A stretch of 64,000 nucleotides of DNA, from the NCBI RefSeq assembly GCF_005502435.1, contig NZ_SCOU01000003.1, positions 469,321 to 533,320 of the forward strand. Direction: 5' to 3'. This document shows positions 51,083 through 59,835 of this stretch, in pieces (position 1 is the stretch's first letter; the number at the start of each line of letters is the position of its first letter). The position numbers and the translations under genes are program-made. The notes below the pieces were generated by a model. That model was not told the DNA's origin, searched no databases, and was given only the letters and a program-made list of their open reading frames with translations. The stretch is from Methylobacillus flagellatus. GTDB lineage: Bacteria > Pseudomonadota > Gammaproteobacteria > Burkholderiales > Methylophilaceae.

Positions 51083-51641
51083 TTTCCGACAGGCGTGCGA
51101 AATCCAGGCCCAGCAAGCCCATGGCTGCGTTGAGTTTTTCGCTATGCGGTAGTTTGAAGATGACCTTGTCTTCGTCTTCGGCGGAGTTCGGCTTCACTGA
51201 CAGCCAGGCGTTCTGCGCCATTTCCTGTTCCAGCTGACCGGCCGACCAGCCGGCATAGCCCAGGCTGACCAGCAGTTGCTCCGGGCCGGTGCCGTTGGCC
51301 ACGGCTTCGAGGATGTCACGCGAGGTGGTCAGTGAGGTATCCGGGCTGACCTTGAGTGTGGATTTCCACTCGCCAGCCGGGCGGTGCAGTACAAAGCCAC
51401 GATCGGTCTGTACCGGGCCGCCGAAATGCACGCTGTGTTTGCTGAGGCTAGCGTCGTCCAGCTTGAGGTCGATCTGTTCGAACAGGGCATCCAGCTGCAT
51501 GTCGATGGGCCGGTTGATCACGATGCCGATGGCGCCGTTCTCGGAGTGTTCACAGATGTAAGTGACGGATTTGGCAAAATAGGGGTCGCTCATGGCAGGC
51601 ATGGCGATGAGGAAGTGGCCGGTCAGGTTTACATTTTCCAC
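51066..51641 (-). CDS. YqgE/AlgH family protein
   Basis: A 191-residue cytosolic protein of the UPF0301 family. It has [13 protein letters not shown] near the start, [15 protein letters not shown] and the end region [17 protein letters not shown]. The function is unknown. The name AlgH comes from an effect on alginate regulation in Pseudomonas. The gene lies eight bases after ribBX and overlaps ruvX by 17. Confidence 0.94.
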   Translation of the reverse strand: MENVNLTGHFLIAMPAMSDPYFAKSVTYICEHSENGAIGIVINRPIDMQLDALFEQIDLKLDDASLSKHSVHFGGPVQTDRGFVLHRPAGEWKSTLKVSPDTSLTTSRDILEAVANGTGPEQLLVSLGYAGWSAGQLEQEMAQNAWLSVKPNSAEDEDKVIFKLPHSEKLNAAMGLLGLDFARLSESAGHA

Positions 51642-51649
51642 GCGGTCGA

Positions 51650-52789
51650 TTATCTCACAGCTTGATTTTGTATGTCAGCGCCATCCGCCTGCAGGTAGCC
51701 GGTGACTTCCAGGCCGAAACCGACCATGCTGGGCATCTTGCGCGGGGTGGCCATCAGTTTCATGCGACGCACGCCTAGGTCCAGCAGGATCTGCGAGCCT
51801 ATGCCGTAATTGCGCAAGTCCTGGCGCGGGCGTACCGGCAGGTCGGCATGCTGGATGCGTTCTACCAGATCGGCGCCGTCTTCGTTGTGATGCAGCAATA
51901 CCATCACCGCACATTCTGCCTGCTGCATCACTTCCAGCGCTTTTAGCGTGTTCCAGGAGTGGCTGCGGCTGCTGCTGTCCAGCAGGTCGAACACGGATAG
52001 GGGCTCATGCACGCGTACCAGTACTTCCTGGTCGGGAGAAGGTGTGCCCTTGATGAGCGCCAAATGGGTCTCGTTGGCGATCTGGTCGGCATAGGCGATC
52101 AGCCGCATCTCGCCATACGGCGTGACCACGGTACGCTCGGCGGCGCGTGTCACCAGACTTTCCGTCTGATTGCGGTAGTGGATCAGGTCAGCGATGGTGC
52201 CGATCTTGAGGCCGTGCGTCTGGGCAAACGCGATCAGATCCGGCAGACGGGCCATGCTGCCGTCGTCCTTGAGGATCTCGCAGATCACCGAAGCAGGCTC
52301 CAGCCCGGCCAGTGCGGCCAGGTCGCAACCGGCTTCGGTGTGACCGGCGCGAACCAGTACGCCGCCGTTCTCGGCGGTCAGCGGGAAGATGTGACCAGGG
52401 CTGACGATGTCGCGCGCTGTCGCGTGCTTGCTCACCGCAGCCTGGATGGTGCGGGCGCGGTCTGCTGCAGAGATGCCGGTGGTGACGCCTTCTGCTGCTT
52501 CTATCGATACAGTGAAGTTGGTGCGCATGCTGCTGCCGTTCTTTTGCACCATGGCGGGTAGCTTGAGCTGACGGCAGCGGGCTTCAGTGAGCGTCAGACA
52601 GATCAGGCCGCGGCCGAAGCGTGCCATGAAGTTGATATGTTCTGGCGTGGCGAACTGGGCCGCCAGCACTAGGTCACCCTCGTTCTCGCGGTCTTCTTCG
52701 TCGACCAGGATGACCATGCGGCCGTTGCGGATGTCCTCGATGATCTCCGTGGTCGGGCTGATCGGCAGGCTAGAATGGTTCGCTGACAT
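51650..52789 (-). CDS. ribB: 3,4-dihydroxy-2-butanone 4-phosphate synthase with degenerate GTP cyclohydrolase II domain (RibBX)
   Basis: Residues 1-205 are a complete RibB that makes the four-carbon unit of riboflavin from ribulose 5-phosphate. The acidic loop [10 protein letters not shown] is at 30-39 and G-H-T-E-A at 149-153. Residues 206-379 look like RibA, but the three zinc cysteines are absent: the region after R-V-H-E (259-262) reads [16 protein letters not shown] cyclohydrolase II activity is therefore not expected. Such RibBX fusions are known in proteobacteria, with a true ribA elsewhere. It lies directly after ribE. Confidence 0.93.
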   Translation of the reverse strand: MSANHSSLPISPTTEIIEDIRNGRMVILVDEEDRENEGDLVLAAQFATPEHINFMARFGRGLICLTLTEARCRQLKLPAMVQKNGSSMRTNFTVSIEAAEGVTTGISAADRARTIQAAVSKHATARDIVSPGHIFPLTAENGGVLVRAGHTEAGCDLAALAGLEPASVICEILKDDGSMARLPDLIAFAQTHGLKIGTIADLIHYRNQTESLVTRAAERTVVTPYGEMRLIAYADQIANETHLALIKGTPSPDQEVLVRVHEPLSVFDLLDSSSRSHSWNTLKALEVMQQAECAVMVLLHHNEDGADLVERIQHADLPVRPRQDLRNYGIGSQILLDLGVRRMKLMATPRKMPSMVGFGLEVTGYLQADGADIQNQAVR

Positions 52790-53400
52790 CAGGCGCTATC
52801 TCCGTTGTTGTCCTGTTCCCATTCGGCCATGCGTTGCACATAACGTGCGATCAGGTCGATCTCCAGGTTCACACGGCTGCCTACGCCCAGCGTTTGCAAT
52901 GAGGTGACCGACAGGGTGTGCGGGATCAGGTTGACGCTGAAGGTGTCCTTTTCGACCTGATTCACGGTCAGGCTGACACCATCGATGGTGATCGAGCCTT
53001 TGACCGCGATGAAGCGTGACAGCAGGTTGGGCGCGCGCACTGCCAGCAGCATGCAGTCACCGACAGGCTCGAAGCGTACGATCTGCCCGATGCCATCCAC
53101 GTGGCCGCTGACCAGGTGACCACCCAGCCTGTCGTTGAAGCGCAGTGCTTTTTCCAGGTTGACCGCACGTGGTGCGTCCAGGCCCACGGTGCAGTTCAGC
53201 GATTCGCGCGACACATGCACCTTGAACGAGGCTGCATCGAAAGCCGTCACGGTCAGACATACGCCGTTGACCGCGATGCTGTCACCCAGTTGTACATCTG
53301 CCATGTCCAGCGCGCCGACCGTGATATTGAGTTGCAGGTCATCCCCGACCGGGGTGACCTGCGCTATTTGGCCGACGGCCTGTACGATTCCAGTAAACAT
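52789..53400 (-). CDS. ribE: riboflavin synthase alpha subunit
   Basis: This enzyme dismutates 6,7-dimethyl-8-ribityllumazine into riboflavin. The 203-residue protein is two copies of a lumazine-binding barrel, starting [10 protein letters not shown] and, in the middle, [11 protein letters not shown]. The motif [11 protein letters not shown] is repeated as [11 protein letters not shown]. Its stop shares a base with the ribB start. The 38-base gap to the SDR gene is too short for an FMN riboswitch, and none is seen. Confidence 0.96.
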   Translation of the reverse strand: MFTGIVQAVGQIAQVTPVGDDLQLNITVGALDMADVQLGDSIAVNGVCLTVTAFDAASFKVHVSRESLNCTVGLDAPRAVNLEKALRFNDRLGGHLVSGHVDGIGQIVRFEPVGDCMLLAVRAPNLLSRFIAVKGSITIDGVSLTVNQVEKDTFSVNLIPHTLSVTSLQTLGVGSRVNLEIDLIARYVQRMAEWEQDNNGDSA

Positions 53401-53438
53401 GGTTCGAATTTTAGCAGAGCTGGGTGGCGTGGGCGTGA

Positions 53439-54227
53439 TTAGAACGCAGTGCGCACCAAACCACCTTCGGCGCGGATAGTGGCGCCGTTGATGATGGCGG
53501 CGCGTGCGCTGCAGATAAAGGTGACGATGTCGCCGATCTCCCCGGGGTCGATCAGGCGTCCGATCAGTGAGGTCGGGCGATTTTCCGCGATGAAGCGGCG
53601 CTGTGCTTCAGCCGGCGCGGTGCCCGGAAACACGTCTTGGATGAATTTCTCCACATTATCGGTCAGGGTCGGGCCGGGCAGCACCGCATTGACGGTCACC
53701 TGTGTGCCTTTGGTCAGCTCGGCCAGCGAACGCGAGATGCCTAGCTGCATGGTTTTGGTGGCGCTGTAATGCGCCATCTCAGGGGCTGGGCTGAGGCCCG
53801 ATTCGCTGGAGATGAACACCACGCGTCCGCTATCCTGCTGCAGCATGCCCTGCAGGTAATGGCGCGCCAGACGCACACCGCTCATGATGTTGATTTCGAA
53901 CAGGCGCTGCCAGTCGGCATCGCTTTCCTCAAAGAAGCCCACGGCTTCGTAGATGCCCAGGTTGTTGACCAGAATGTCGGCCCTTGGCAATTGGCTGATG
54001 AGGGCGGCGCAGCCTGCTTCAGTACCTGCATCGGCGGCGATGCCCAGCAGCCTGGCATCCGGCTGGCCAGACCGAATGTTGGCGATGGCCTGATCCACAC
54101 TGGTCTGGCTGCGGCCGTTGATGACCACCTGCGCGCCTTCGGCGGCAAGTGAGCGTGCGATTTCCAGGCCGATGCCGCCAGAAGAGGCGGTCACCAGGGC
54201 GGTTTTGTTTTGCAGATCGAGTTGCAT
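53439..54227 (-). CDS. short-chain dehydrogenase/reductase
   Basis: A 262-residue classical SDR. It has [11 protein letters not shown] (cofactor loop near residue 12, with Ser in place of the first Gly), L-V-N-N-L-G-I, catalytic Ser in F-I-S-S-E-S-G, Y-S-A-T-K, and a closing G-G-L-V-R. The N-G-R-S after strand 2 suggests NADP. The substrate is unknown. The ATG at 54227 has AAGG seven bases ahead, and a longer frame to 54299 is rejected. It is the first gene of the minus-strand run leading to ribE. Confidence 0.9.
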   Translation of the reverse strand: MQLDLQNKTALVTASSGGIGLEIARSLAAEGAQVVINGRSQTSVDQAIANIRSGQPDARLLGIAADAGTEAGCAALISQLPRADILVNNLGIYEAVGFFEESDADWQRLFEINIMSGVRLARHYLQGMLQQDSGRVVFISSESGLSPAPEMAHYSATKTMQLGISRSLAELTKGTQVTVNAVLPGPTLTDNVEKFIQDVFPGTAPAEAQRRFIAENRPTSLIGRLIDPGEIGDIVTFICSARAAIINGATIRAEGGLVRTAF

Positions 54228-54351
54228 AATGAACCTTTTGGCTGAGTTAAGTCGTATGGGTGATGCCTTCAATGATGGGGGCTGTTCGGGGTGATGCAAG
54301 TCTCACCTTTTACTGAATCTATTTTTCAGGCAAGCCTGTTAGAATCTGCGC

Positions 54352-55605
54352 ATGTCACTACCCTACGAACTCCTGATCGGCTTGCGCTACACCCGCGCCA
54401 AGCGCAACAACCATTTCATCTCCTTCATTTCCATGACCAGCATGGTCGGTATCGCGCTAGGTGTGGCGGCGCTGATCGTGGTGTTGTCGGTGATGAACGG
54501 CTTTCAGCATGAGCTGCGCTCGCGCATCCTGAGTGTGGCCTCGCACATGGAGATCAACGAGCCCAACGGCGGCTTGCAGAACTGGCCCGCAGTGGCGGCC
54601 AGTGTCACCGGGCAGCCACATGTGCTGGGTTCGGCACCTTATATATGGGCGCAAGGCATGCTGGCCAATGGGTCGGCGGTGCGCGGCACCATCGTGCGCG
54701 GCGTGCTGCCCGCCTCGGAACGCAATGTGGCCGAGCTGGATGAGCACATGAAGCTGGGCAGGCTGGATGATCTGTGGCCGGGCGAGTTCAACATCATCCT
54801 TGGTCTGGAGCTCAAGCAGGCGCTGGGGGTGGAAGTGGGTGACAAGGTCACAGTGATGGCGCCGCAGGGCCAGTTCACGCCCACCGGAGTGTTGCCGCGC
54901 ATCAAGCAGTTTCGCGTGGTGGGCGTGTTCGAAGTGGGGATGTATGACTACGATGCGGGCCTGGCGCTGATCCACATGGACGACGCTGCAGCGCTGTACC
55001 GCATGGGTGACTGGGTGTCCGGCCTGCGCCTCAAGCTGGATGACATGTTTCAGGCGCCGCGCGTGTCCGAACAGCTGGTGACGCATCTGAGCAGCATGGG
55101 TAATTACACCATCCGTGACTGGACGCAACAGCATGCCAATTTCTTCCGCGCCATCCAGATGGAGAAGCGCGTGATGTTCATCATCCTGACGCTGATCGTG
55201 GCGGTGGCAGCCTTCAATATCGTCTCTACGCTGGTGATGGCGGTGACGGACAAGCGTGCAGACATCGCCATCATGCGCACGTTCGGCGCCAGTCCGCGCA
55301 GCATCATGCAGATCTTCATGGTGCAAGGGGCCCTCATCGGCATCATCGGTACCTTGTTCGGTGTGTTCTTCGGCGTGTTACTGGCGCTGAACGTGGAAAC
55401 CATCGTGCCCATGATAGAGCGGGCCATCGGCTCGCAATTCCTGGCCAAGGACGTGTATTACATCAACGACCTGCCTTCCAGGTTGCAATGGATGGATGTG
55501 TGGGTGATCGCTGGCATGTCAGCCTTGCTGAGTCTGCTGGCGACACTGTATCCAAGCTGGCGTGCTGCCAAAACCAACCCGGCCGAGGCCTTGCGCTATG
55601 AATAG
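54352..55605 (+). CDS. lolC: lipoprotein-releasing ABC transporter permease LolC/LolE
   Basis: LolC/E with LolD frees lipoproteins from the inner membrane and passes them to LolA. The 417-residue protein has an N-terminal helix after [15 protein letters not shown], a large periplasmic MacB-like domain, and three C-terminal FtsX helices ([27 protein letters not shown]). Only one permease gene is present, so it may act as a LolF-type homodimer. A TAGAAT at 54340-54345 lies so close to the ATG that the mRNA may be leaderless. lolD overlaps the 3' end. Confidence 0.95.
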   Translation: MSLPYELLIGLRYTRAKRNNHFISFISMTSMVGIALGVAALIVVLSVMNGFQHELRSRILSVASHMEINEPNGGLQNWPAVAASVTGQPHVLGSAPYIWAQGMLANGSAVRGTIVRGVLPASERNVAELDEHMKLGRLDDLWPGEFNIILGLELKQALGVEVGDKVTVMAPQGQFTPTGVLPRIKQFRVVGVFEVGMYDYDAGLALIHMDDAAALYRMGDWVSGLRLKLDDMFQAPRVSEQLVTHLSSMGNYTIRDWTQQHANFFRAIQMEKRVMFIILTLIVAVAAFNIVSTLVMAVTDKRADIAIMRTFGASPRSIMQIFMVQGALIGIIGTLFGVFFGVLLALNVETIVPMIERAIGSQFLAKDVYYINDLPSRLQWMDVWVIAGMSALLSLLATLYPSWRAAKTNPAEALRYE

Positions 55606-56284
55606 TACTGACGAGATCCTGGCCTGTAGCGGCCTGAGTAAAACCTATGCAGGGCTGGATGTTTCGGTGCTCAACGGCATCGACCTGCATGTGGCGCATG
55701 GCGAGCAGGTGGCGATCGTGGGCACCTCCGGCTCGGGCAAGAGTACCCTGCTGCATCTGCTGGGCGGGCTGGATAGCCCGAATGCCGGTAGCGTGCGCAT
55801 CACAGGTCAGAACGTCGCCACGCTGAGCGAACAGCAGCGCGGACAACTGCGTAACAGCGCACTGGGTTTTGTGTATCAGTTCCACCATTTGCTGCCGGAA
55901 TTCACGGCGCTGGAGAACGTCGCCCTGCCTTTGCTGATCCGGCGTGTGTCGCGCAAGCAGGCCACCGAACAGGCGGCCGAAGTGCTGCGTCAGGTGGGCT
56001 TGGGGCATCGCATGGAGCATATGCCGGGCGAGATGTCGGGTGGTGAACGTCAGCGTGCTGCCGTGGCGCGTGCGCTGGTCACCAGGCCGCGCTGCATCCT
56101 AGCGGACGAGCCCACAGGTAATCTTGATCGTCATACCGCTGACAGCGTGTTCGACCTGTTGTTGACGCTGAACCGCGAGCAGGGCGTGAGTCTGGTCGTG
56201 GTGACCCATGATCTGGCACTGGCCGCCAAGATGCAGCGCCAGTATCGTTTGCAGGACGGAATCCTCACGCAAACCAGGCCTTAG
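55598..56284 (+). CDS. lolD: lipoprotein-releasing ABC transporter ATPase LolD
   Basis: LolD supplies ATP hydrolysis for lipoprotein release. The 228-residue protein has Walker [10 protein letters not shown] (42-50), the Q-loop [11 protein letters not shown] typical of LolD, the signature M-S-G-G-E-R-Q-R and Walker [12 protein letters not shown]. It starts eight bases inside the end of lolC and ends two bases before comEC. Confidence 0.97.
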   Translation: MNSTDEILACSGLSKTYAGLDVSVLNGIDLHVAHGEQVAIVGTSGSGKSTLLHLLGGLDSPNAGSVRITGQNVATLSEQQRGQLRNSALGFVYQFHHLLPEFTALENVALPLLIRRVSRKQATEQAAEVLRQVGLGHRMEHMPGEMSGGERQRAAVARALVTRPRCILADEPTGNLDRHTADSVFDLLLTLNREQGVSLVVVTHDLALAAKMQRQYRLQDGILTQTRP

Positions 56285-56286
56285 GC

Positions 56287-58677
56287 ATGCAGCTCATCCC
56301 CGGCGCGCTGATGTTTGTCTGCGGTGTCTGGGGTTTGCAGCAGCAAGCCGAGCTGCCCGGCTTGCCATTGCTGGGGTTTGCAGTCGGCCTTGGCCTGTTG
56401 CTGGTACTGGTATTGACGCGGCGCGCTGCTGCAACCCGGCCAGCCGGCGGTGGCTGGTTTTTATTTGGTTCTCCCTCGTTTTTAATCAAAGCACTCTGTT
56501 TGCTGCTGGCATTCCTGGCCGGTTTCAGTTGGGCTGCCATCGCTGCACACAGTCGCATGTCAGATCGCCTGGATTCAGGTTGGGAGGGGCGTGATATCAG
56601 CCTGATTGGTGTGGTGGCCAGCCTGCCGCAGTCGCATGCGCGCGGGCAGCGCTTTGTGTTTGACGTGGAGCAGGTGTTGACGCCAGGTGCACACCTGCCG
56701 GGACGTGTGCTGCTATCCAATTATCAAGTCAGTAAAGCCAGCGCATCGCCGCAGCTCATGCAGGCTGCGCAGCGCTGGCAATTGACGGTACGGCTTAAGC
56801 AAGCGCATGGCAATTACAATCCGCACGGCTTCGATTACGAGGCCTGGTTGTTGCAGCAGAACCTGCGTGCAACCGGGTATGTGCGGCATCAGCCTGCTCC
56901 GCAATTGCTTGAGTCGCGCGTGTGGCAACCCGCTTATCTGCTGCAGGCAGCACGTGAGCAGTTGCGCCAGAGCATGCAGCAGGTGCTGGCTGGGCGTCCC
57001 TATGCCGGGGTGCTGCAGGCACTGGTGATAGGCGACCAAGGGGGCATACCCGCAGAGCAGTGGCAGTTGTTCTTGCATACCGGTACCAATCACCTGATGA
57101 GCATCTCCGGCTTGCACATCACCATGTTGTCCGGGCTGGTGTTTGCATTGTGTTATGCAGGCTGGCGGCGCAGCCCGCGGCTTTGTTTGCATTTGCCAGC
57201 GCTAAAGGCCGCTACGCTGGCCGGCGCACTGGCCGCACTGGCGTATACCTTGATCGCGGGCTTTTCCATCCCGTCCCAGCGCACGCTGTATATGTTGCTG
57301 GTGTTTGCTGCCGCCTTATGGCTGGGGCGTGGTCTGGGTTTGTCTGCGGTATTGACGCTGGCCTTGCTGGTGGTGGTGCTGATCGACCCCTGGGCAGTGC
57401 TGGCGCCCGGGTTCTGGCTGTCATTTGGTGCAGTCGCCGTCATCGGCTATGCCTTGCATGGGCGTTTGCGTAGCGCGCACTGGCTTAAACAATCGTTGTG
57501 GTCACAATGGGCTGTCACGCTGGGTTTGCTGCCTATGCTGCTGTTGATGTTCAATCAGCTGTCAGTGGTGGCGCCGCTGGCGAATCTGTTTGCCATTCCG
57601 CTCATCAGCCTGGTGGTGGTGCCACTGGCCTTGCTGGGCGCATTCCTGCAGCTGGACTGGCCTTTGCTGCTGGCACATGCGCTGTTGGATTGGGGTATGC
57701 AGCTGCTGGACCTGTTGGCGAGCTTGCCTGTGAGCCTTTGGGCCCAGGCCGCGCCACCATTATGGAGCGTGCCGCTGGCGCTGGTGGGCATGGTTTGTTT
57801 GTTGTTGCCGCGAGGTGTGCCGCTACGCTGGCTGGGGCTGGTGCTGTGCCTGCCACTGTTTTTATCAGCGCCACCACACCCTGCGAGCGGGGCGATGCAA
57901 GTGGTCATGCTGGACGTGGGGCAGGGTACCGCTGTGCTGGTGCGTACGGCTGGACATGCGCTGCTGTATGACACCGGGCCGCGCTTTTCCGAAGAGGCGG
58001 ATGCGGCCAGCCGCGTCATCTTGCCTTACTTGCGTGGCGCAGGTGTGCAACATCTGGATGGATTGGTGGTCAGTCACGATGACAGTGATCACAGCGGTGG
58101 CATGCAGACTTTGCTTGAATCTCTGCCGGTTGGTCAATTTTGGAGTTCTTTGGCTGTTGTGCCCAAGGGAGTCAGGCACCAGCCTTGTCGGGCTGGGCAG
58201 GCCTGGAACTGGGATGGTGTACGTTTCGAGATGCTGCATCCAGCGCGGTCGGTAGAGGCGGCGACCAAAGATAACGACCGTAGCTGTGTGTTGCGTGTCA
58301 GTCATGCGGCAGGCCGCTTGCTGCTGGCAGGTGATATCGAACGCCGTGCGGAGATGCAGTTGCTGGAGCAAGATGTGGCATTGTTGGCGGCGGATGTATT
58401 GCTGGTGCCACATCACGGCAGTGGCACGTCTTCGACTGCGGCGTTCATCGAGGCGGTCAATCCGGCGTTTGCGCTGGTCAGTGCGGGCTACCGTAATCGT
58501 TTCGGACACCCCAAGCCAGACATCGTGGCCAGATATGTGAATGCCGGCCGTCATGTTTACCGTACCGACCAGCATGGTGCGGTGTTGGTGGATTTCGATG
58601 CTGACGGGATACGGCTGAGTGGATGGCGGCAACAGCGCCCGCGCTACTGGCATGCTTCTGCTGTTATCGCGCAATGA
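56287..58677 (+). CDS. comEC: ComEC/Rec2-family DNA internalisation protein
   Basis: ComEC forms the inner-membrane channel for single-stranded DNA in natural transformation. The 796-residue protein has an N-terminal DUF4131 region, the Competence domain with many helices (T-N-H-L-M-S-I-S-G-L-H-I near residue 265), and a C-terminal metallo-beta-lactamase-like domain (L-D-V-G-Q-G-T-A-V-L-V; S-H-D-D-S-D-H-S-G-G; P-H-H-G-S). All domains are intact, and with pilT in the window transformation competence is possible. It follows lolD without spacer, as in many betaproteobacteria. Confidence 0.95.
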   Translation: MQLIPGALMFVCGVWGLQQQAELPGLPLLGFAVGLGLLLVLVLTRRAAATRPAGGGWFLFGSPSFLIKALCLLLAFLAGFSWAAIAAHSRMSDRLDSGWEGRDISLIGVVASLPQSHARGQRFVFDVEQVLTPGAHLPGRVLLSNYQVSKASASPQLMQAAQRWQLTVRLKQAHGNYNPHGFDYEAWLLQQNLRATGYVRHQPAPQLLESRVWQPAYLLQAAREQLRQSMQQVLAGRPYAGVLQALVIGDQGGIPAEQWQLFLHTGTNHLMSISGLHITMLSGLVFALCYAGWRRSPRLCLHLPALKAATLAGALAALAYTLIAGFSIPSQRTLYMLLVFAAALWLGRGLGLSAVLTLALLVVVLIDPWAVLAPGFWLSFGAVAVIGYALHGRLRSAHWLKQSLWSQWAVTLGLLPMLLLMFNQLSVVAPLANLFAIPLISLVVVPLALLGAFLQLDWPLLLAHALLDWGMQLLDLLASLPVSLWAQAAPPLWSVPLALVGMVCLLLPRGVPLRWLGLVLCLPLFLSAPPHPASGAMQVVMLDVGQGTAVLVRTAGHALLYDTGPRFSEEADAASRVILPYLRGAGVQHLDGLVVSHDDSDHSGGMQTLLESLPVGQFWSSLAVVPKGVRHQPCRAGQAWNWDGVRFEMLHPARSVEAATKDNDRSCVLRVSHAAGRLLLAGDIERRAEMQLLEQDVALLAADVLLVPHHGSGTSSTAAFIEAVNPAFALVSAGYRNRFGHPKPDIVARYVNAGRHVYRTDQHGAVLVDFDADGIRLSGWRQQRPRYWHASAVIAQ

Positions 58678-58712
58678 GTACGGGTAGCGTGCTTGCTGAA
58701 TCGGGGTTCACA

Positions 58713-58736
58713 CGCTAAAGTAACGCCACTTTAGCG
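58713..58736. repeat. 9-bp inverted repeat between comEC and exbB
   Basis: CGCTAAAGT (58713-58721) and ACTTTAGCG (58728-58736) pair perfectly around a six-base loop, 19 bases ahead of the exbB start. No T-run follows, so an operator or weak attenuator is as likely as a terminator. Confidence 0.55.
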
Positions 58737-58755
58737 CTTATCGAGGAGTTGTTCC

Positions 58756-59361
58756 GTGTGGGAAATTATTAAGGCAGCAGGCTGGCCGATCTGGCCGCTG
58801 ATTTTTGCCTCGGTGGTGGCGGTGGCTATCATCCTCGAGCGTCTGTGGGCATTGCGTACCAGCTCGGTCGCGCCATCCAATCTGCTGGATGATGTGCAGC
58901 GCAGTTTGCGTGATGGCAAGATCAGTCAGGATGGCATCGCCAAGTTGCGTCATCACTCCCTGATGGGGGAGATCTTCGCCAGTGCCTTGAATAACCTCGA
59001 CTCGTCGCGCGAGATCATGAAGGAGGCGATCGAAGAAACAGGCCGCTCGGTGGCGCACAAGCTGGAACGTTATCTGAACACCTTGGGCACCATTTCTACC
59101 GTTGCGCCTTTGCTTGGTCTGCTGGGCACCGTGATCGGTATGGTCGAGCTGTTTGGTGCGTTCACTGAAAATGGCCATGATGTTGCTCAGTTCGCCCGTG
59201 GCATCTCGGTGGCGCTATACAACACGGCAGGCGGTATCGTGGTTGCGGTGCCTGCCATGATTTTCTACCGATATTTCCGTGGCAAGGTGGATGGCTACAT
59301 CGTCGAGATGGAGCAGCAGGCCATCAAGCTGGTGGAAATCATTCATGGCGAGCGTAAATAG
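58756..59361 (+). CDS. exbB: MotA/TolQ/ExbB proton-channel family protein
   Basis: ExbB with ExbD uses the proton gradient to drive TonB-type or related outer-membrane work. The 201-residue protein has a first helix W-P-L-I-F-A-S-V-V-A-V-A-I-I-L-E-R, a cytoplasmic loop, and the long conserved block T-I-S-T-V-A-P-L-L-G-L-L-G-T-V-I-G-M. The start is GTG 58756 with GAGGAG seven bases ahead. exbD follows two bases later. No tonB is seen. This pair is routinely found next to msbA, so a role in envelope maintenance is possible. Confidence 0.92.
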   Translation: MWEIIKAAGWPIWPLIFASVVAVAIILERLWALRTSSVAPSNLLDDVQRSLRDGKISQDGIAKLRHHSLMGEIFASALNNLDSSREIMKEAIEETGRSVAHKLERYLNTLGTISTVAPLLGLLGTVIGMVELFGAFTENGHDVAQFARGISVALYNTAGGIVVAVPAMIFYRYFRGKVDGYIVEMEQQAIKLVEIIHGERK

Positions 59362-59363
59362 AC

Positions 59364-59786
59364 ATGAATTTTCAACGCGGCAAACGCCATGAAGAGTTGG
59401 AGATGAATCTGGTGCCGTTGATCGACGTGCTGCTGGTGATCATCATTTTCCTGGTCGTCAGCACCACGTTCTCGCGCATGAGTGAACTGCAGATCAATCT
59501 GCCTTCTGCAGAAGCCACGCCGCAGCAGAACAAGCCTGAACTGGTGAATGTCGATCTGGATGCTGCAGGTAACTACCAGGTCAACGGCACCAATGTGGCA
59601 AGCCCCACTGTTGCTGCCATCAGCGCGGCTTTGCGCACGGCAGCCGGTGAACAGAAAGAGCCGACCATCGTGATCAATGCGGATGGTGCCAGTAATCACC
59701 AATCTGTCATCAACATCATGGAAGCGGCACGTGCCGCTGGTTACAGCCGTATCACCTTTACCACACAGATCTCTTCTGGCTCCTGA
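59364..59786 (+). CDS. exbD: ExbD/TolR-family biopolymer transport protein
   Basis: The partner of ExbB. The 140-residue protein has a short cytoplasmic start (E-L-E-M-N-L-V-P-L-I-D-V) leading into one membrane helix with the proton-binding Asp in L-I-D-V-L-L-V-I-I-I-F-L-V. A periplasmic domain of about 90 residues follows. It begins two bases after exbB and ends 49 bases before msbA. Confidence 0.93.
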   Translation: MNFQRGKRHEELEMNLVPLIDVLLVIIIFLVVSTTFSRMSELQINLPSAEATPQQNKPELVNVDLDAAGNYQVNGTNVASPTVAAISAALRTAAGEQKEPTIVINADGASNHQSVINIMEAARAAGYSRITFTTQISSGS

Positions 59787-59797
59787 TCAGGGCAGCA

Positions 59798-59821
59798 ATT
59801 TTCAAGCATAGACTTGAAAAT
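59798..59821. repeat. 9-bp inverted repeat between exbD and msbA
   Basis: ATTTTCAAG (59798-59806) and CTTGAAAAT (59813-59821) pair perfectly around CATAGA, 14 bases before the msbA ATG. It is placed to affect msbA translation or to act as an operator. Confidence 0.55.
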
Positions 59822-59835
59822 CATCATCGAAACCT

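Noticed and set aside
53401..53438. FMN riboswitch ahead of ribE
   Set aside because: The spacer is 38 bases, far too short, and none of the conserved riboswitch stretches is present.
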